Of a stretch of 64,000 nt of DNA, positions 17,629-26,368 are shown piece after piece; the stretch's first letter is position 1, and each line of letters begins with the position of its first letter. A model generated the notes under the pieces. That model made no database searches and was not told the DNA's origin. It saw nothing but the letters and a program-made list of their open reading frames with translations. The stretch spans positions 294,512 through 358,511 of the forward strand of contig JAENZE010000002.1 of NCBI GenBank assembly GCA_016841425.1. Reading direction: 5' to 3'. The DNA is from Syntrophomonas sp. Lineage in GTDB: Bacteria; Bacillota; Syntrophomonadia; Syntrophomonadales; Syntrophomonadaceae. A program made the translations under genes and the position numbers.

Positions 17629-17660
17629 TGAGAAGCCGCCCCATAAAGGCGGCTTCTTAT
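17627..17660 (+). repeat. 34-bp direct repeat copy 2 (hairpin/terminator)
   Basis: Identical over 34 bp to 17450-17483, with the same 10-bp stem AGAAGCCGCC/GGCGGCTTCT. Recombination between the two copies would delete the 177 bp between them and leave a single terminator. Confidence 0.75.
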
Positions 17661-17732
17661 AGCTTTAATTCTACATAAAAAGGAGCTGTAAGGGAAACAT
17701 ACTCACATAACTACAAGTGAAAGGATGAGTAA

Positions 17733-18515
17733 ATGATGGCTAATTTTCCCTTGGGGCTTATCGCGCTGCTGGTTGTGTCGATACTTATCTATTTTGGGGT
17801 CGCTCACCGGGTATTGGACCGTATGAGGTTAAGTGACCGAGCAGCGCTGGCAATTATAGTTGCCATAATAGCAGGTAGTTTTGTCGATATTCCAATCAGT
17901 TCACGTATCATAATCAATCTTGGAGGGCTAGTAGCTGTAGGACTGGCGGTATATGTGCTGGCAGGAGCTGGTACGGTATATGAGAAGATCCGAGCTATTG
18001 CAGCTGCGGTAGTTACTGCGCTGGCCCTATTTATAGCAGCAAGATATCTGGGGGCTGAACCTGAAAATATGTTTATCGATCCTATCTATATTTATCCTTT
18101 GGTAGCAGGTATAGTAGGTTATTTAGCCGGTCGTTCCAGGAGAGGTGCATTTTTCGCAGCAGTTATGGCAGTGCTGGCGCTTGATATTGCTCAATACTTT
18201 TATTTGGCAAACAGCGGGGTAAGGGGAGTAGTTCATATTGGTGGGGCGGGTGCTTTTGATTCACTAATACTGGCAGGTATTCTGGCCGTGCTGCTGGCAG
18301 AGCTTATTGGCGAAACCCTCGAAAGAGTTCAAGGTGGGCCAAAAACCGAGGGCAGATCGGAAGAATTGATAAAGAATCTCAGGGAGCCCGAACCTTCGCG
18401 AAAACCCCTGGAAGAAAGCAATAAAGGTCAGGAACCTGGACCTGAAGAGAGAAAGCATGATGATGATAAAAAAGATGGGGATGACTCGGAGGAACGGGGT
18501 GATATTTATGCCTAG
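17733..18515 (+). CDS. DUF1614 family membrane protein
   Basis: This 260-aa protein has about seven hydrophobic segments in residues 5-195, with the family-typical HRVLDRMRLSDRAALAII and AGSFVDIPIS, then a highly charged cytoplasmic tail of about 65 residues rich in Glu, Lys and Asp. The DUF1614 family occurs in spore-forming Clostridia, and its function is unknown. ATG 17733 follows AAAGGA at 7 nt. It overlaps the SpoIIP-like gene by 8 bp, so the two are probably co-translated. Its location with sporulation genes suggests a membrane role in sporulation, but that is inference. Confidence 0.8.
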   Translation: MMANFPLGLIALLVVSILIYFGVAHRVLDRMRLSDRAALAIIVAIIAGSFVDIPISSRIIINLGGLVAVGLAVYVLAGAGTVYEKIRAIAAAVVTALALFIAARYLGAEPENMFIDPIYIYPLVAGIVGYLAGRSRRGAFFAAVMAVLALDIAQYFYLANSGVRGVVHIGGAGAFDSLILAGILAVLLAELIGETLERVQGGPKTEGRSEELIKNLREPEPSRKPLEESNKGQEPGPEERKHDDDKKDGDDSEERGDIYA

Positions 18516-19566
18516 AAAGAAACTCCTCGCCATAGCTTTGATTACGGGTTTATGGTTTAATCTGATTGCTGTTTCTATAAGTACAGCCAATGAAGAGATG
18601 CCCTCTGGGCAATATTTTACCATGGTTGACGAGAATAACAATATTATTCATCAAACTGGAATGATAGTCAGTGTAGGAGATGAATATATCAGTGCAGATA
18701 ATGCTCGATACAAAGTAGTGAATATTGAGGGTGACATTGCCATCTGTACGTATCAGGGTGAAGAGAGGATGCCAGTAGTAGGATATGATACTGCTACCCA
18801 GGCCTGGGTTCTTAGAGGTCAGGAAGTACCAGTTCTGGCTGGAGAAAAGAAGCCTGCTATTGCTGTTTACCATACTCATAGCGATGAATCTTATGTACCT
18901 TCAGACGGCAAAGAGAGCATAGCAGGAAATGGAGGTATTTATGATGTGGGTCAGGCTTTTGTAAACGAGCTTAAGAAGTTAGGCTTTGATGTTAAATACA
19001 ACAAGAATAATCATAATCCACATGATATCAATGCCTACACCAGATCCAGAAAAACCGCGGTTTCTCTCTTGAAGCAGGAGAATCCAGATGTAATTGTAGA
19101 TGTACACCGGGATGCTGTACCTGCTGATGTTTATGAGGCTGAAGTGGAAGGTGAGGATGTTACCAAAATCAAGCTAGTGATAGGCAAACAGAATCCCAAT
19201 ATGAAGACAAATCTGGAATTTGCCAAGAAAATAAAGGCAGTTATGGATAAACAGAATCCAGGTCTTTCCAACGGTATTTTTATAGGCAAGAGCGACTTCA
19301 ACCAGGATTTAAGCCCCAGGGCCATATTGATAGAAGTGGGGGCACATACCAATAGCAAACAGGCTGCATCAGAGGGTGTAAAATTGTTTGCCAGTACTAT
19401 GAAATCGGTAGTAGGTGGATCTTCAGGGGACAGCCAGAGTCCGGCTGCCAAGCCTTTAAACCAGGATAACCAGGGCTCCTTTACTACCATTCTAATTCTT
19501 CTAGTAGTAGTTGCCGCTGCAGGTGGAGGCTTTTATCTCTTGAACAAAGGGTCAAGCAGTAAATAA
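18508..19566 (+). CDS. Stage II sporulation protein P-like hydrolase
   Basis: Members of the SpoIIP family degrade peptidoglycan during engulfment, together with SpoIID and SpoIIM. The protein (352 aa) has an N-terminal signal segment (residues 5-25) and then the SpoIIP catalytic region with AIAVYHTHSDESYVPSDGK and PDVIVDVHRDAVP, plus ILIEVGAHTNSKQAASEGV. These carry the conserved His and Glu residues of the amidase fold. Unlike B. subtilis SpoIIP, it ends in a C-terminal membrane helix (about 330-347) and a short Lys tail after a Ser/Gln-rich linker. ATG 18508 is chosen because GGAACGGGG precedes it and it overlaps the upstream gene. It could be a paralogue rather than the main SpoIIP. Confidence 0.82.
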   Translation: MPRKKLLAIALITGLWFNLIAVSISTANEEMPSGQYFTMVDENNNIIHQTGMIVSVGDEYISADNARYKVVNIEGDIAICTYQGEERMPVVGYDTATQAWVLRGQEVPVLAGEKKPAIAVYHTHSDESYVPSDGKESIAGNGGIYDVGQAFVNELKKLGFDVKYNKNNHNPHDINAYTRSRKTAVSLLKQENPDVIVDVHRDAVPADVYEAEVEGEDVTKIKLVIGKQNPNMKTNLEFAKKIKAVMDKQNPGLSNGIFIGKSDFNQDLSPRAILIEVGAHTNSKQAASEGVKLFASTMKSVVGGSSGDSQSPAAKPLNQDNQGSFTTILILLVVVAAAGGGFYLLNKGSSSK

Positions 19567-19567
19567 T

Positions 19568-20458
19568 ATGGACAACTATGATATAGTGATAGCTGCTGGA
19601 ATAGCTGCCGGATCGTTGAACAGATGGCTGTTATTGCGCAGCGATTACCGTCATTATCCAACCTATCCCCACGGTCAGCTCATTCATCTGGCACTGGGGT
19701 TCATTGCTGCCAGCCTAGGAGCTGTAGCTGTCCCGGCAATAGCTAAACCTGATTTTGTAGCGGTAACGTTTTTAGTTCTGGCCGCCCAGCAGTTTCGTGA
19801 AGTAAGGAATATGGAGCGGGAAACTCTCACGAAACTTGAGGAGAGCAAGCTTATCAGCAGGGGAACAGACTATATAGAAGGGATAGCCAGAGTTTTTGAA
19901 GCCCGGAATTATCTTACCATCATGACTGCACTGCTTACCAGTGGAGCAGTGCAGTTGTGGGGATGGAAATATGCCTTTATTATTGGACCGTTAATTATGA
20001 TATTGACCCTAAGACTTATGAGTGGTTCATTTATAGGAGACATTGCCGAAGTAAAGAAGGGCACAGTCCATTTTAAAGGATCATTGCTTATGATCGAAGA
20101 TGTAGTAATTATGAATGTAGGTCTACCCCAAACTCGGAAAAAAATAATCGAAGAAGGTATGGGGGTTATTATAAAACCTTTAGACGATAATGCCAGGCTA
20201 AACCTGGATGCTCCCGGGCAGCGAAAAGCTATTGTTCATGATGTAGTATCAATTTTAGGCAGTAAGGTTGATATAAATGAAACTGAGTTGATGCCCATGG
20301 CTAGAAAACAGGTTGACAAAGGTTATCTGGCCTTTTTTATAGTAGCCAATGAACCGGATCTGGAGATGTTGATAGAAATTGTCAAAAGAGTGCCGGTACT
20401 GGAGTCGACCCGGGGAACTACTCTTTTGAGCTACTTTGGCAGAAAGGCGGCAGATTAA
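19568..20458 (+). CDS. YIEGIA family membrane protein
   Basis: This 296-aa protein is named for the family motif seen here as DYIEGIARVFEARNYLTI. Hydrophobic segments lie at about residues 5-20, 38-70 and 118-155, followed by a soluble C-terminal region. The family is restricted to spore-forming Firmicutes, and its molecular role is not established. It starts 1 bp after the SpoIIP-like gene stop. The next small gene encodes its family-associated capping partner, which supports co-function of the pair. Confidence 0.85.
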   Translation: MDNYDIVIAAGIAAGSLNRWLLLRSDYRHYPTYPHGQLIHLALGFIAASLGAVAVPAIAKPDFVAVTFLVLAAQQFREVRNMERETLTKLEESKLISRGTDYIEGIARVFEARNYLTIMTALLTSGAVQLWGWKYAFIIGPLIMILTLRLMSGSFIGDIAEVKKGTVHFKGSLLMIEDVVIMNVGLPQTRKKIIEEGMGVIIKPLDDNARLNLDAPGQRKAIVHDVVSILGSKVDINETELMPMARKQVDKGYLAFFIVANEPDLEMLIEIVKRVPVLESTRGTTLLSYFGRKAAD

Positions 20459-20459
20459 A

Positions 20460-20654
20460 ATGAATACGGGCTTAAACGAATATATCCTGGCTATCATAAC
20501 CTGTGACCTGGATAAGGTCAAGAGTGGGGGCTGCCCGGTATTTCTTGCCTCTGACCAGGAAGAAAAGGAAAAAATAAGTTTGCTCCTGGCCCGTATTCTG
20601 GGAGGAATAGTGCATGATTTAGAAAATGGTATTTACTTTATATGCAAACATTAA
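20460..20654 (+). CDS. Capping complex subunit for YIEGIA (small protein)
   Basis: This 64-residue protein starts one base after the YIEGIA gene stop. Its sequence, with ILAIITCDLDKVKSGGCPVF and a C-terminal ARILGGIVHDLENGIYF, matches the small partner annotated in Clostridia as the capping complex subunit for YIEGIA. I recall no enzymatic motif. A longer in-frame start at 20436 lies inside the upstream gene and is less likely. Position and size support assignment to the same complex. Confidence 0.75.
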   Translation: MNTGLNEYILAIITCDLDKVKSGGCPVFLASDQEEKEKISLLLARILGGIVHDLENGIYFICKH

Positions 20655-20725
20655 AACAACAAAAAGCTGCGGATCGAAGAAGGCTCATCAGATAAATTCT
20701 GGCTTAACTATTGGGAGGTGCGGTT

Positions 20726-21190
20726 GTGAAAGTAATTTATCATTGTTATGGTGGAGCACATTCATCGGTTATGGCAGCTGCCCTGCATCTTAAGATAATA
20801 GAAAAACAGCGCTTGCCTACTGAAGAAGAAATGATGGCTGTACCATATTATGATAAAACTGATAATGGCGATTTTGGTTCTATCCGCTTTATGGGTATAG
20901 ATGACAGCGGCAACGAGGTGTATGTGCTGGGTAAAAAAAGCATGGGTGATAAATACAGTCGAATTCTTATGGGAGTGGCCGAAATTCTTGGAGCCGGCGA
21001 TGAAATAATAGCCATCGATTGTTTAAACCGGGTCAATATGAGCATGAAACTGGGCGGTTTCCTATCACGGCGGATAGGGCTGATCTTCCCTGGACGTCCA
21101 GTGTTATTAAGAGGAACCCAAAAGGCTTTTATGACTCTGGTCAATTTAGTAGAAACAGTACGTTTAAAAAGCATGAACAGGTGCAGGTGA
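20726..21190 (+). CDS. DUF3189 family protein, copy 1
   Basis: This 154-aa protein begins VKVIYHCYGGAHSSVMAAALHL, characteristic of DUF3189, a family of spore-forming Clostridia. A GTG start at 20726 follows GGGAGGTG; a TTG at 20711 would include the SD itself. The N-terminal beta-strand/glycine-rich turn and the YYDKTDNGDFGSIRFMGID segment with charged residues suggest a nucleotide- or ligand-binding fold, but no function is known. A second family member follows after 4 bp. Confidence 0.78.
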   Translation: MKVIYHCYGGAHSSVMAAALHLKIIEKQRLPTEEEMMAVPYYDKTDNGDFGSIRFMGIDDSGNEVYVLGKKSMGDKYSRILMGVAEILGAGDEIIAIDCLNRVNMSMKLGGFLSRRIGLIFPGRPVLLRGTQKAFMTLVNLVETVRLKSMNRCR

Positions 21191-21194
21191 GTTT

Positions 21195-21614
21195 ATGAAA
21201 ATTATTTTTCTCGGTCATACTTCGGTTCACGCTGCACTTATTGCAGCTAATATATATCTGGGAAAACTTTCAGACGATAGATTATTGATGATTGAAGGGT
21301 TGGCAGATATATCTAAAGATGTATCTCAACCTTTATACATAGGTACGGATATAAAGGGAACCGAAGTTTACACTCTGGGTGGGGGTAAAGATCTGTGGAT
21401 GGTCAAAAAGAGCATTGAGGACCTGAGAGATATCCTGGGATTTATGCCTGATGACTTGATAATAGAAATTATATCAAGCAGGTGGGACAGGCTTCAGTCT
21501 ATGTTAAGAAAAGTACCATCCTTTTTGGGCGGACGTCGTTTGGATCATCTTATCTCAAAAATACTGCTGCGTTCCGAGGTGAATGAACTTAAAAGCCTGG
21601 CATCAAAATTATGA
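21195..21614 (+). CDS. DUF3189 family protein, copy 2
   Basis: At 139 aa this is a diverged paralogue of the preceding gene: MKIIFLGHTSVHAALIAANI aligns with the first copy's N-terminus, and GTDIKGTEVYTLGGGKDLW with its central GIDDSGNEVYVLGKKS. It lies in a tandem arrangement 4 bp downstream, and GTGAG precedes the start. The His of the first copy's YGGAHSS is kept as GHTSVH. The pair may form a heterodimer (inference). The operon ends at the palindrome around 21648-21719. Confidence 0.75.
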   Translation: MKIIFLGHTSVHAALIAANIYLGKLSDDRLLMIEGLADISKDVSQPLYIGTDIKGTEVYTLGGGKDLWMVKKSIEDLRDILGFMPDDLIIEIISSRWDRLQSMLRKVPSFLGGRRLDHLISKILLRSEVNELKSLASKL

Positions 21615-21647
21615 GCAGGCATGGGGCGTTTCTTTTGCCTGCAGAAT

Positions 21648-21719
21648 GGGAAACGGGGGACAGGCACCTTTTCCCACTAGTTATCGGAAAGGAGAAAAGG
21701 TACCTGTCCCCGTTTCCCC
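21648..21719. repeat. REP-like imperfect palindrome
   Basis: A left arm of about 28 bp (21648-21675, beginning GGGAAACGGGGGACAGG) is nearly the reverse complement of the right arm (21692-21719, ending CTGTCCCCGTTTCCC), with one inserted G and two substitutions. It resembles GGGGACAGGxACC extragenic palindromes found in Firmicutes and thought to be moved by REP-associated IS200/IS605-like transposases. None is encoded in this window. Confidence 0.7.
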
Positions 21720-21824
21720 ATCTCTTCCCTCAGCAGCCTGCTTTCTTTTCTTCTATTGCAGATATAATATTTTTAGTGGATAATTGTTAGAAGATTTAAT
21801 GGCCGAGGAAATCGGAGGGGAGTA

Positions 21825-23135
21825 TTGATTATGCCGGCAGTGGTTATAGAGATAGAGGAGAACAGCATCGCGGATGAAATAGGTATAGAGGCCGGAGACA
21901 TACTGATATCAATAGATGGAAAAGAAATCAATGATATATTGGATTATCAGTTTATGATTAGAGAAGATTCGCTAGTGGTAAATATACAAAAAGCAGACGG
22001 GAAGATATGGTCAATAGATATAGAAAAAGATGATGATGAAGATTTGGGACTTATATTTGAAGATATAATTTTTGACAAGATGAAAGTATGCAAAAATCGC
22101 TGTATTTTTTGCTTTATTGATCAGCTTCCGGGTAAAATGCGCAAAACACTGTACCAGAAAGATGATGATTATCGGCATTCCTTCCTGTTCGGGAACTTCA
22201 TCACTCTGACCAACCTTAGTAAATACGACTGGGACAAGATACTGGGCATGAGACTCAGCCCCCTTTACATATCGGTTCATGCCCTGCAGCCAGAGGTCAG
22301 GTCTATGATGCTGGGGAGCAGGCAAGCTGAAAGCATAAGAGAGGATTTACTCCGTTTAAGTCGTGCAGGCTTAGAGTGTCATACTCAGATTGTGGTCTGT
22401 CCAGGGATAAATGATGGTAAGATATTGGAAGATACTATAGAGGGATTGGCCGAACTTTATCCTTCAGTAGCCTCTATAGGTATTGTACCTGTAGGACTTA
22501 CCGGGCACCGGCAGAAGCTTCCGGAATTAAGAAATATCAGCTCATCAGAAGCTGATCAGTTAATATCGACAATTAATAGATACCAGCAGAAATTCCGGCA
22601 GGATCTGGGATATGGACTGGTTTATCTGGCCGATGAAATTTACCTTAAATCGAATAAGCCTTTACCGAATACAGATTACTATGACGACTTTCCCCAGATA
22701 GAAAATGGGATTGGCATATGCAGGATACTGCTGGATGAATTTGCTGAAGAGGAAGATAAGTTGCCAGCTAAGATTAATGAACGTGAAATATTTCTGCTCA
22801 CCGGAGAATCAGCAGTGGTTGTAGTGGGAGAATTATGTGCCCGAATGAACCTTATTGAAGGTCTGAAATTGGAAATAATACCGGTAAAGAATTATTATTT
22901 CGGGGGGCAGGTTACAGTAACTGGATTACTGACTGGAGTTGATATTATCGAAGTCCTGGGTGATAAATATGTCGGCAAAGAGATCCTAATCCCCGATATA
23001 ATATTAAAAGAGGGCCAGGACACATTATTAGATAATATGACATTGCAGGATATTAGGGAGGCCAGTGGGGCTAATATTAAAGTTATTCCGGCCACTGCAA
23101 AATCTATGATTGCTGCGGTATTGGGAGACCATTAA
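21825..23135 (+). CDS. DUF512 family radical SAM/PDZ protein
   Basis: This 436-aa protein has an N-terminal PDZ-like domain (residues 4-60: ENSIADEIGIEAGDILISID) and a radical SAM-type cysteine motif CKNRCIFC (C89, C93, C96), then FLFGNFITLTNLSKYDW and the C-terminal DUF512 region. The family is conserved in Clostridia and Cyanobacteria and commonly lies next to der. A substrate is not known; the [4Fe-4S] cluster and SAM chemistry are inferred from the motif. TTG 21825 lies 6 nt after GGAGG; the ATG at 21831 is a possible alternative. Confidence 0.88.
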   Translation: MIMPAVVIEIEENSIADEIGIEAGDILISIDGKEINDILDYQFMIREDSLVVNIQKADGKIWSIDIEKDDDEDLGLIFEDIIFDKMKVCKNRCIFCFIDQLPGKMRKTLYQKDDDYRHSFLFGNFITLTNLSKYDWDKILGMRLSPLYISVHALQPEVRSMMLGSRQAESIREDLLRLSRAGLECHTQIVVCPGINDGKILEDTIEGLAELYPSVASIGIVPVGLTGHRQKLPELRNISSSEADQLISTINRYQQKFRQDLGYGLVYLADEIYLKSNKPLPNTDYYDDFPQIENGIGICRILLDEFAEEEDKLPAKINEREIFLLTGESAVVVVGELCARMNLIEGLKLEIIPVKNYYFGGQVTVTGLLTGVDIIEVLGDKYVGKEILIPDIILKEGQDTLLDNMTLQDIREASGANIKVIPATAKSMIAAVLGDH

Positions 23136-23194
23136 ACCAATTCGTTGCACTAATAGCAACCAAGGGAAACTCAAAGTATAGGGAGGTAAGTCGT

Positions 23195-24526
23195 ATGGCA
23201 AAACCTGTGGTAGCCATAGTAGGCAGACCTAATGTAGGTAAATCTACACTGTTTAACCGTTTGGTAGGCAGCAGAAAAGCGATAGTGGAAGATATTCCTG
23301 GTGTCACCAGAGATAGGCTTTACGACAATACGGAATGGTCTGGCCGGGAATTTATAGTTATTGACACCGGTGGGATTCGCTTTGGCAAAGAAGAAGATAT
23401 TTTTACCCGGGAAGTAAAGATGCAGGCTGAGCTGGCTATTGACGAATCAGACGTTATACTCTTTGTAGTAGACAGTAAAGATGGTATCACTCATGAGGAC
23501 CAGCAGGTGGCAGAGCTGTTGAGGCGAACTGATAAGCCCGTTATTCTGGCTGCTAACAAAGTTGAAAATTTTGACAAACAACTGGAGTATTTTGAATTCT
23601 ACAGTTTGGGTTTAGGAGAGCCAATACCGGTTTCTGCTATGCATGGGCTTAATACCAATGACCTTTTGGACGCTGTCATTAGCAAATTCAAGCCAGAGAC
23701 CGAATATAAAGAAGACGAAGATGCCATAAAAATCGCTATAGTAGGCAGACCTAATGTTGGGAAATCTTCGCTGGTTAATTCCTTTCTGGGTGAGAAGCGG
23801 GTTATCGTAAGTGAAGTGCCAGGCACTACCAGAGATTCCATAGACACCCCCTTTCAGTATGATGGCAGGAAGTATATCTTGATTGATACCGCGGGTATTC
23901 GTAAAAAGTCTCGTATTACTGAGAAAACAGAAAGATACAGTATTATTCGTTCGCTGAAGGCTATCGAACGGGCTGACGTCGTCTTGATAATGCTGGATGC
24001 CAGCAGTGGAGTAATAGAGCAGGATAAGCGGGTGGCAGGCTATGTTCATGAGCAGGCTAAAGCTAATATTTTAGTAGTAAACAAGTGGGACCTGATAGAA
24101 AAAGATGGACATACCATGAATGAATTTGATAAAGACATCCGCAGGGAATTGAAATTCCTGGCTTATTCACCCCTCTTGTATGTATCCGCCTTAACCAAAC
24201 GCCGGATATTTAAAATACTGGAACTAGTAGATTTTGTATCTGAGCAGAACCACCGGCGCATATCAACTTCTGATCTGAACCGGGTTATAAGCGAAGCTAT
24301 CATGCTTAACCCACTTCCGGGAGCAGGCAGCAAGAAACCGAAGATTTTCTACTCGACTCAGGTTCGAACTGCACCGCCGGCTTTTGTCCTCTTTTCCAAT
24401 CACCCGGAGCTAATTCATTTTTCGTATGTGAGATATTTGGAAAACGTGCTGAGGAAAAACTTTGGTTTTGAAGGAACTCCTATCAGGCTTTTACTAAGGC
24501 AGAATACTTCTAAAGAGTTTGCTTAG
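23195..24526 (+). CDS. der: Ribosome biogenesis GTPase Der (EngA)
   Basis: This is an essential double-GTPase of 443 aa required for 50S subunit assembly. The first G domain has GRPNVGKSTLFN (residues 10-21), GVTRDR and DTGG. The second has GRPNVGKSSLVN near residue 183, GTTRDS, DTAGIRKK and NKWDL. A KH-like C-terminal domain follows (FSNHPELIHFSYVRYLEN). The first G4 reads NKVE where most Der proteins have NKxD, a mild deviation. The start follows GGGAGG. It lies between the DUF512 gene and plsY, a usual clostridial order. Confidence 0.96.
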   Translation: MAKPVVAIVGRPNVGKSTLFNRLVGSRKAIVEDIPGVTRDRLYDNTEWSGREFIVIDTGGIRFGKEEDIFTREVKMQAELAIDESDVILFVVDSKDGITHEDQQVAELLRRTDKPVILAANKVENFDKQLEYFEFYSLGLGEPIPVSAMHGLNTNDLLDAVISKFKPETEYKEDEDAIKIAIVGRPNVGKSSLVNSFLGEKRVIVSEVPGTTRDSIDTPFQYDGRKYILIDTAGIRKKSRITEKTERYSIIRSLKAIERADVVLIMLDASSGVIEQDKRVAGYVHEQAKANILVVNKWDLIEKDGHTMNEFDKDIRRELKFLAYSPLLYVSALTKRRIFKILELVDFVSEQNHRRISTSDLNRVISEAIMLNPLPGAGSKKPKIFYSTQVRTAPPAFVLFSNHPELIHFSYVRYLENVLRKNFGFEGTPIRLLLRQNTSKEFA

Positions 24527-24652
24527 ACAATTTGATATTGAAGCTGCAGTATTTATAGATATAATAATAATACTGGCATAAAAATTCATTGCGAAGAATA
24601 ACTGCAATTAGTTTTTTCAGGATGGCTGAAGAAAGGGAGGGAGAATAATTCT

Positions 24653-25246
24653 GTGATTAAATCGCTGTTTATTATTGGCTTATGTTATCTTATCGGTTCA
24701 ATACCGTTTTCACTCATATTTGCGATGGCCCTGGGCAAGGTAGATATACGTACCCGAGGTAGTGGAAATATAGGTGCCACCAATGTACTGCGAACATCTG
24801 GTATAGCAGTAGCCCTACTGGCATTAGCGGCAGACCTCTGTAAAGGCCTGGCAGCGGCATGGATAGGGACAGCTGTTGGAGGGCCAATTCTGGCTGCCTT
24901 ATGCGCAGCGGCGGTTATCACCGGGCATTGCTATTCAGTTTTTCTGAATTTTAAGGGTGGTAAAGGAGTAGCAACTGCTGCCGGGATTATGGCTTTTCTA
25001 ATGCCCGATGTATTTGTTGTAATACTGATTATATTTATTCTGACGGTAACTATTACCCGGTATGTATCACTGGGGTCCATAGTAGGTGCCATTGCTTTTC
25101 CTCTGCTTACCGCCTTCATATTTCCCAAACCGCTGCCATATATCCTGATGAGTATATATATGATAGCTCTGGTTTTATACCGCCATAAAGATAATTTTAT
25201 AAGGCTTAAAGAAGGAAGAGAATCTAAGATAACTGACAGACTATAA
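24653..25246 (+). CDS. plsY: Glycerol-3-phosphate acyltransferase PlsY
   Basis: This is an integral membrane enzyme of 197 aa that transfers acyl from acyl phosphate to glycerol 3-phosphate, the first step of phospholipid synthesis. Motifs are LIGSIPFSLIFA, the first catalytic loop RTRGSGNIGATNVLRTSG, and LNFKGGKGVATAAGI. About five membrane helices are visible. The start is GTG 24653, after GGGAGGGAG. It is followed by gpsA, whose product supplies glycerol 3-phosphate, so the pair is functionally linked. Confidence 0.95.
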   Translation: MIKSLFIIGLCYLIGSIPFSLIFAMALGKVDIRTRGSGNIGATNVLRTSGIAVALLALAADLCKGLAAAWIGTAVGGPILAALCAAAVITGHCYSVFLNFKGGKGVATAAGIMAFLMPDVFVVILIIFILTVTITRYVSLGSIVGAIAFPLLTAFIFPKPLPYILMSIYMIALVLYRHKDNFIRLKEGRESKITDRL

Positions 25247-25305
25247 CATTGTAATACTGTATGGCTATAGTTGCCGAGTTGGTGATACAGAAACCGGAGG
25301 TTCAG

Positions 25306-26337
25306 ATGAAGAGAATGTGTATCCTGGGAGCAGGGAGCTGGGGTACTGCCCAGTCCATATTGCTCACCCAGAATGGATATAATGTAGTTATGTGGGCAGG
25401 TCCAGAGGATGATGTAGATGCTATCATAATAAACCGGGAAAACCAAAGATACCTGCCAGGGGTGAAAATACCTGATAGTCTAGTAATAACCAGGGATATG
25501 GGAGATGCAGTCAGGGAAGCAAACGCTGTAATCCTGGCAGTACCATCTCAGTCAGTTAGGGAAGTATGTCTTCAACTTCAGGATTACATTAAGTCTGAAA
25601 TGTTATTAATTAATACTGCCAAGGGACTGGAAATCTCCACTGGGATGCGTTTAAGCCAGGTGGCAGAAGACGTACTGGGGAAGAGCATCCGGAGACGTTT
25701 TGCGGTATTATCAGGTCCCAGTCATGCTGAAGAAGTGGCCCGGCAAATGCCTACGGTAGTCACTGTGGCCGCATACTATAAAGACACTGCTTTTATGGTT
25801 CAAGACATATTCATGTCTCCCGTATTCCGAGTTTATACGAACCCGGATGTACCTGGAGTGGAACTGGGTGCTGCCCTCAAGAACGTAATGGCTCTGGCCA
25901 CCGGGATAGTACAGGGTTTGCAGTACGGTGATAATATAACAGCAGCCCTTATGACCAGAGGGCTGACTGAAATGACCCGTATGGGCAGTGTAATGGGAGG
26001 AGACAGCCGTACCTTCACCGGCCTCAGTGGTATGGGAGATCTGGTCGTTACCTGCTGCAGCAGGCATTCCAGAAACCGGAGAGCAGGTGAACTGATCGGT
26101 AAAGGTTACAGCCTGGAAGAATGCCTGAACACCGTGGGCATGGTAGTGGAGGGAGCCCATACTGTCAGAGTCTTATATCATCTGGCCAATGAGCTGGATG
26201 TAGATTTGCCCATAACCAGAGCATGCTATGATATACTTTATAATCAGGTACCACCGCGAAAAGCAGTGGAAGGGCTGATGAAGCGGAGCAAGAAGCACGA
26301 AATTGAAGAGATAGTCAACGATACAGGCAACTGGTAA
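25306..26337 (+). CDS. gpsA: Glycerol-3-phosphate dehydrogenase [NAD(P)+]
   Basis: It reduces dihydroxyacetone phosphate to sn-glycerol 3-phosphate for lipid synthesis. From ATG 25306, preceded by GGAGG, it is 343 aa. The dinucleotide motif is ILGAGSWGTAQSILL, followed by LAVPSQSVREV, INTAKGLE, the active-site segment ELGAALKNVMALATGI with the catalytic Lys, and SGMGDLVVTCCSRHSRNRRAG. In-frame codons upstream to 25261 have no SD. It ends the der-plsY-gpsA group and has a strong terminator. Confidence 0.95.
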   Translation: MKRMCILGAGSWGTAQSILLTQNGYNVVMWAGPEDDVDAIIINRENQRYLPGVKIPDSLVITRDMGDAVREANAVILAVPSQSVREVCLQLQDYIKSEMLLINTAKGLEISTGMRLSQVAEDVLGKSIRRRFAVLSGPSHAEEVARQMPTVVTVAAYYKDTAFMVQDIFMSPVFRVYTNPDVPGVELGAALKNVMALATGIVQGLQYGDNITAALMTRGLTEMTRMGSVMGGDSRTFTGLSGMGDLVVTCCSRHSRNRRAGELIGKGYSLEECLNTVGMVVEGAHTVRVLYHLANELDVDLPITRACYDILYNQVPPRKAVEGLMKRSKKHEIEEIVNDTGNW

Positions 26338-26368
26338 AAAAAGTGTGGTAAATACCACACTTTTTTTC
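26336..26368 (+). terminator. Rho-independent terminator after gpsA
   Basis: AAGTGTGGTA (26341-26350) pairs with TACCACACTT (26353-26362), extended by an A-run upstream and a T-run downstream, so it can work on both strands. Confidence 0.85.

Noticed and set aside
17450..17660. Short coding sequence in the hairpin-flanked element
   Set aside because: Frames are interrupted by stops and lack SD sequences, while the pairing potential is extensive.
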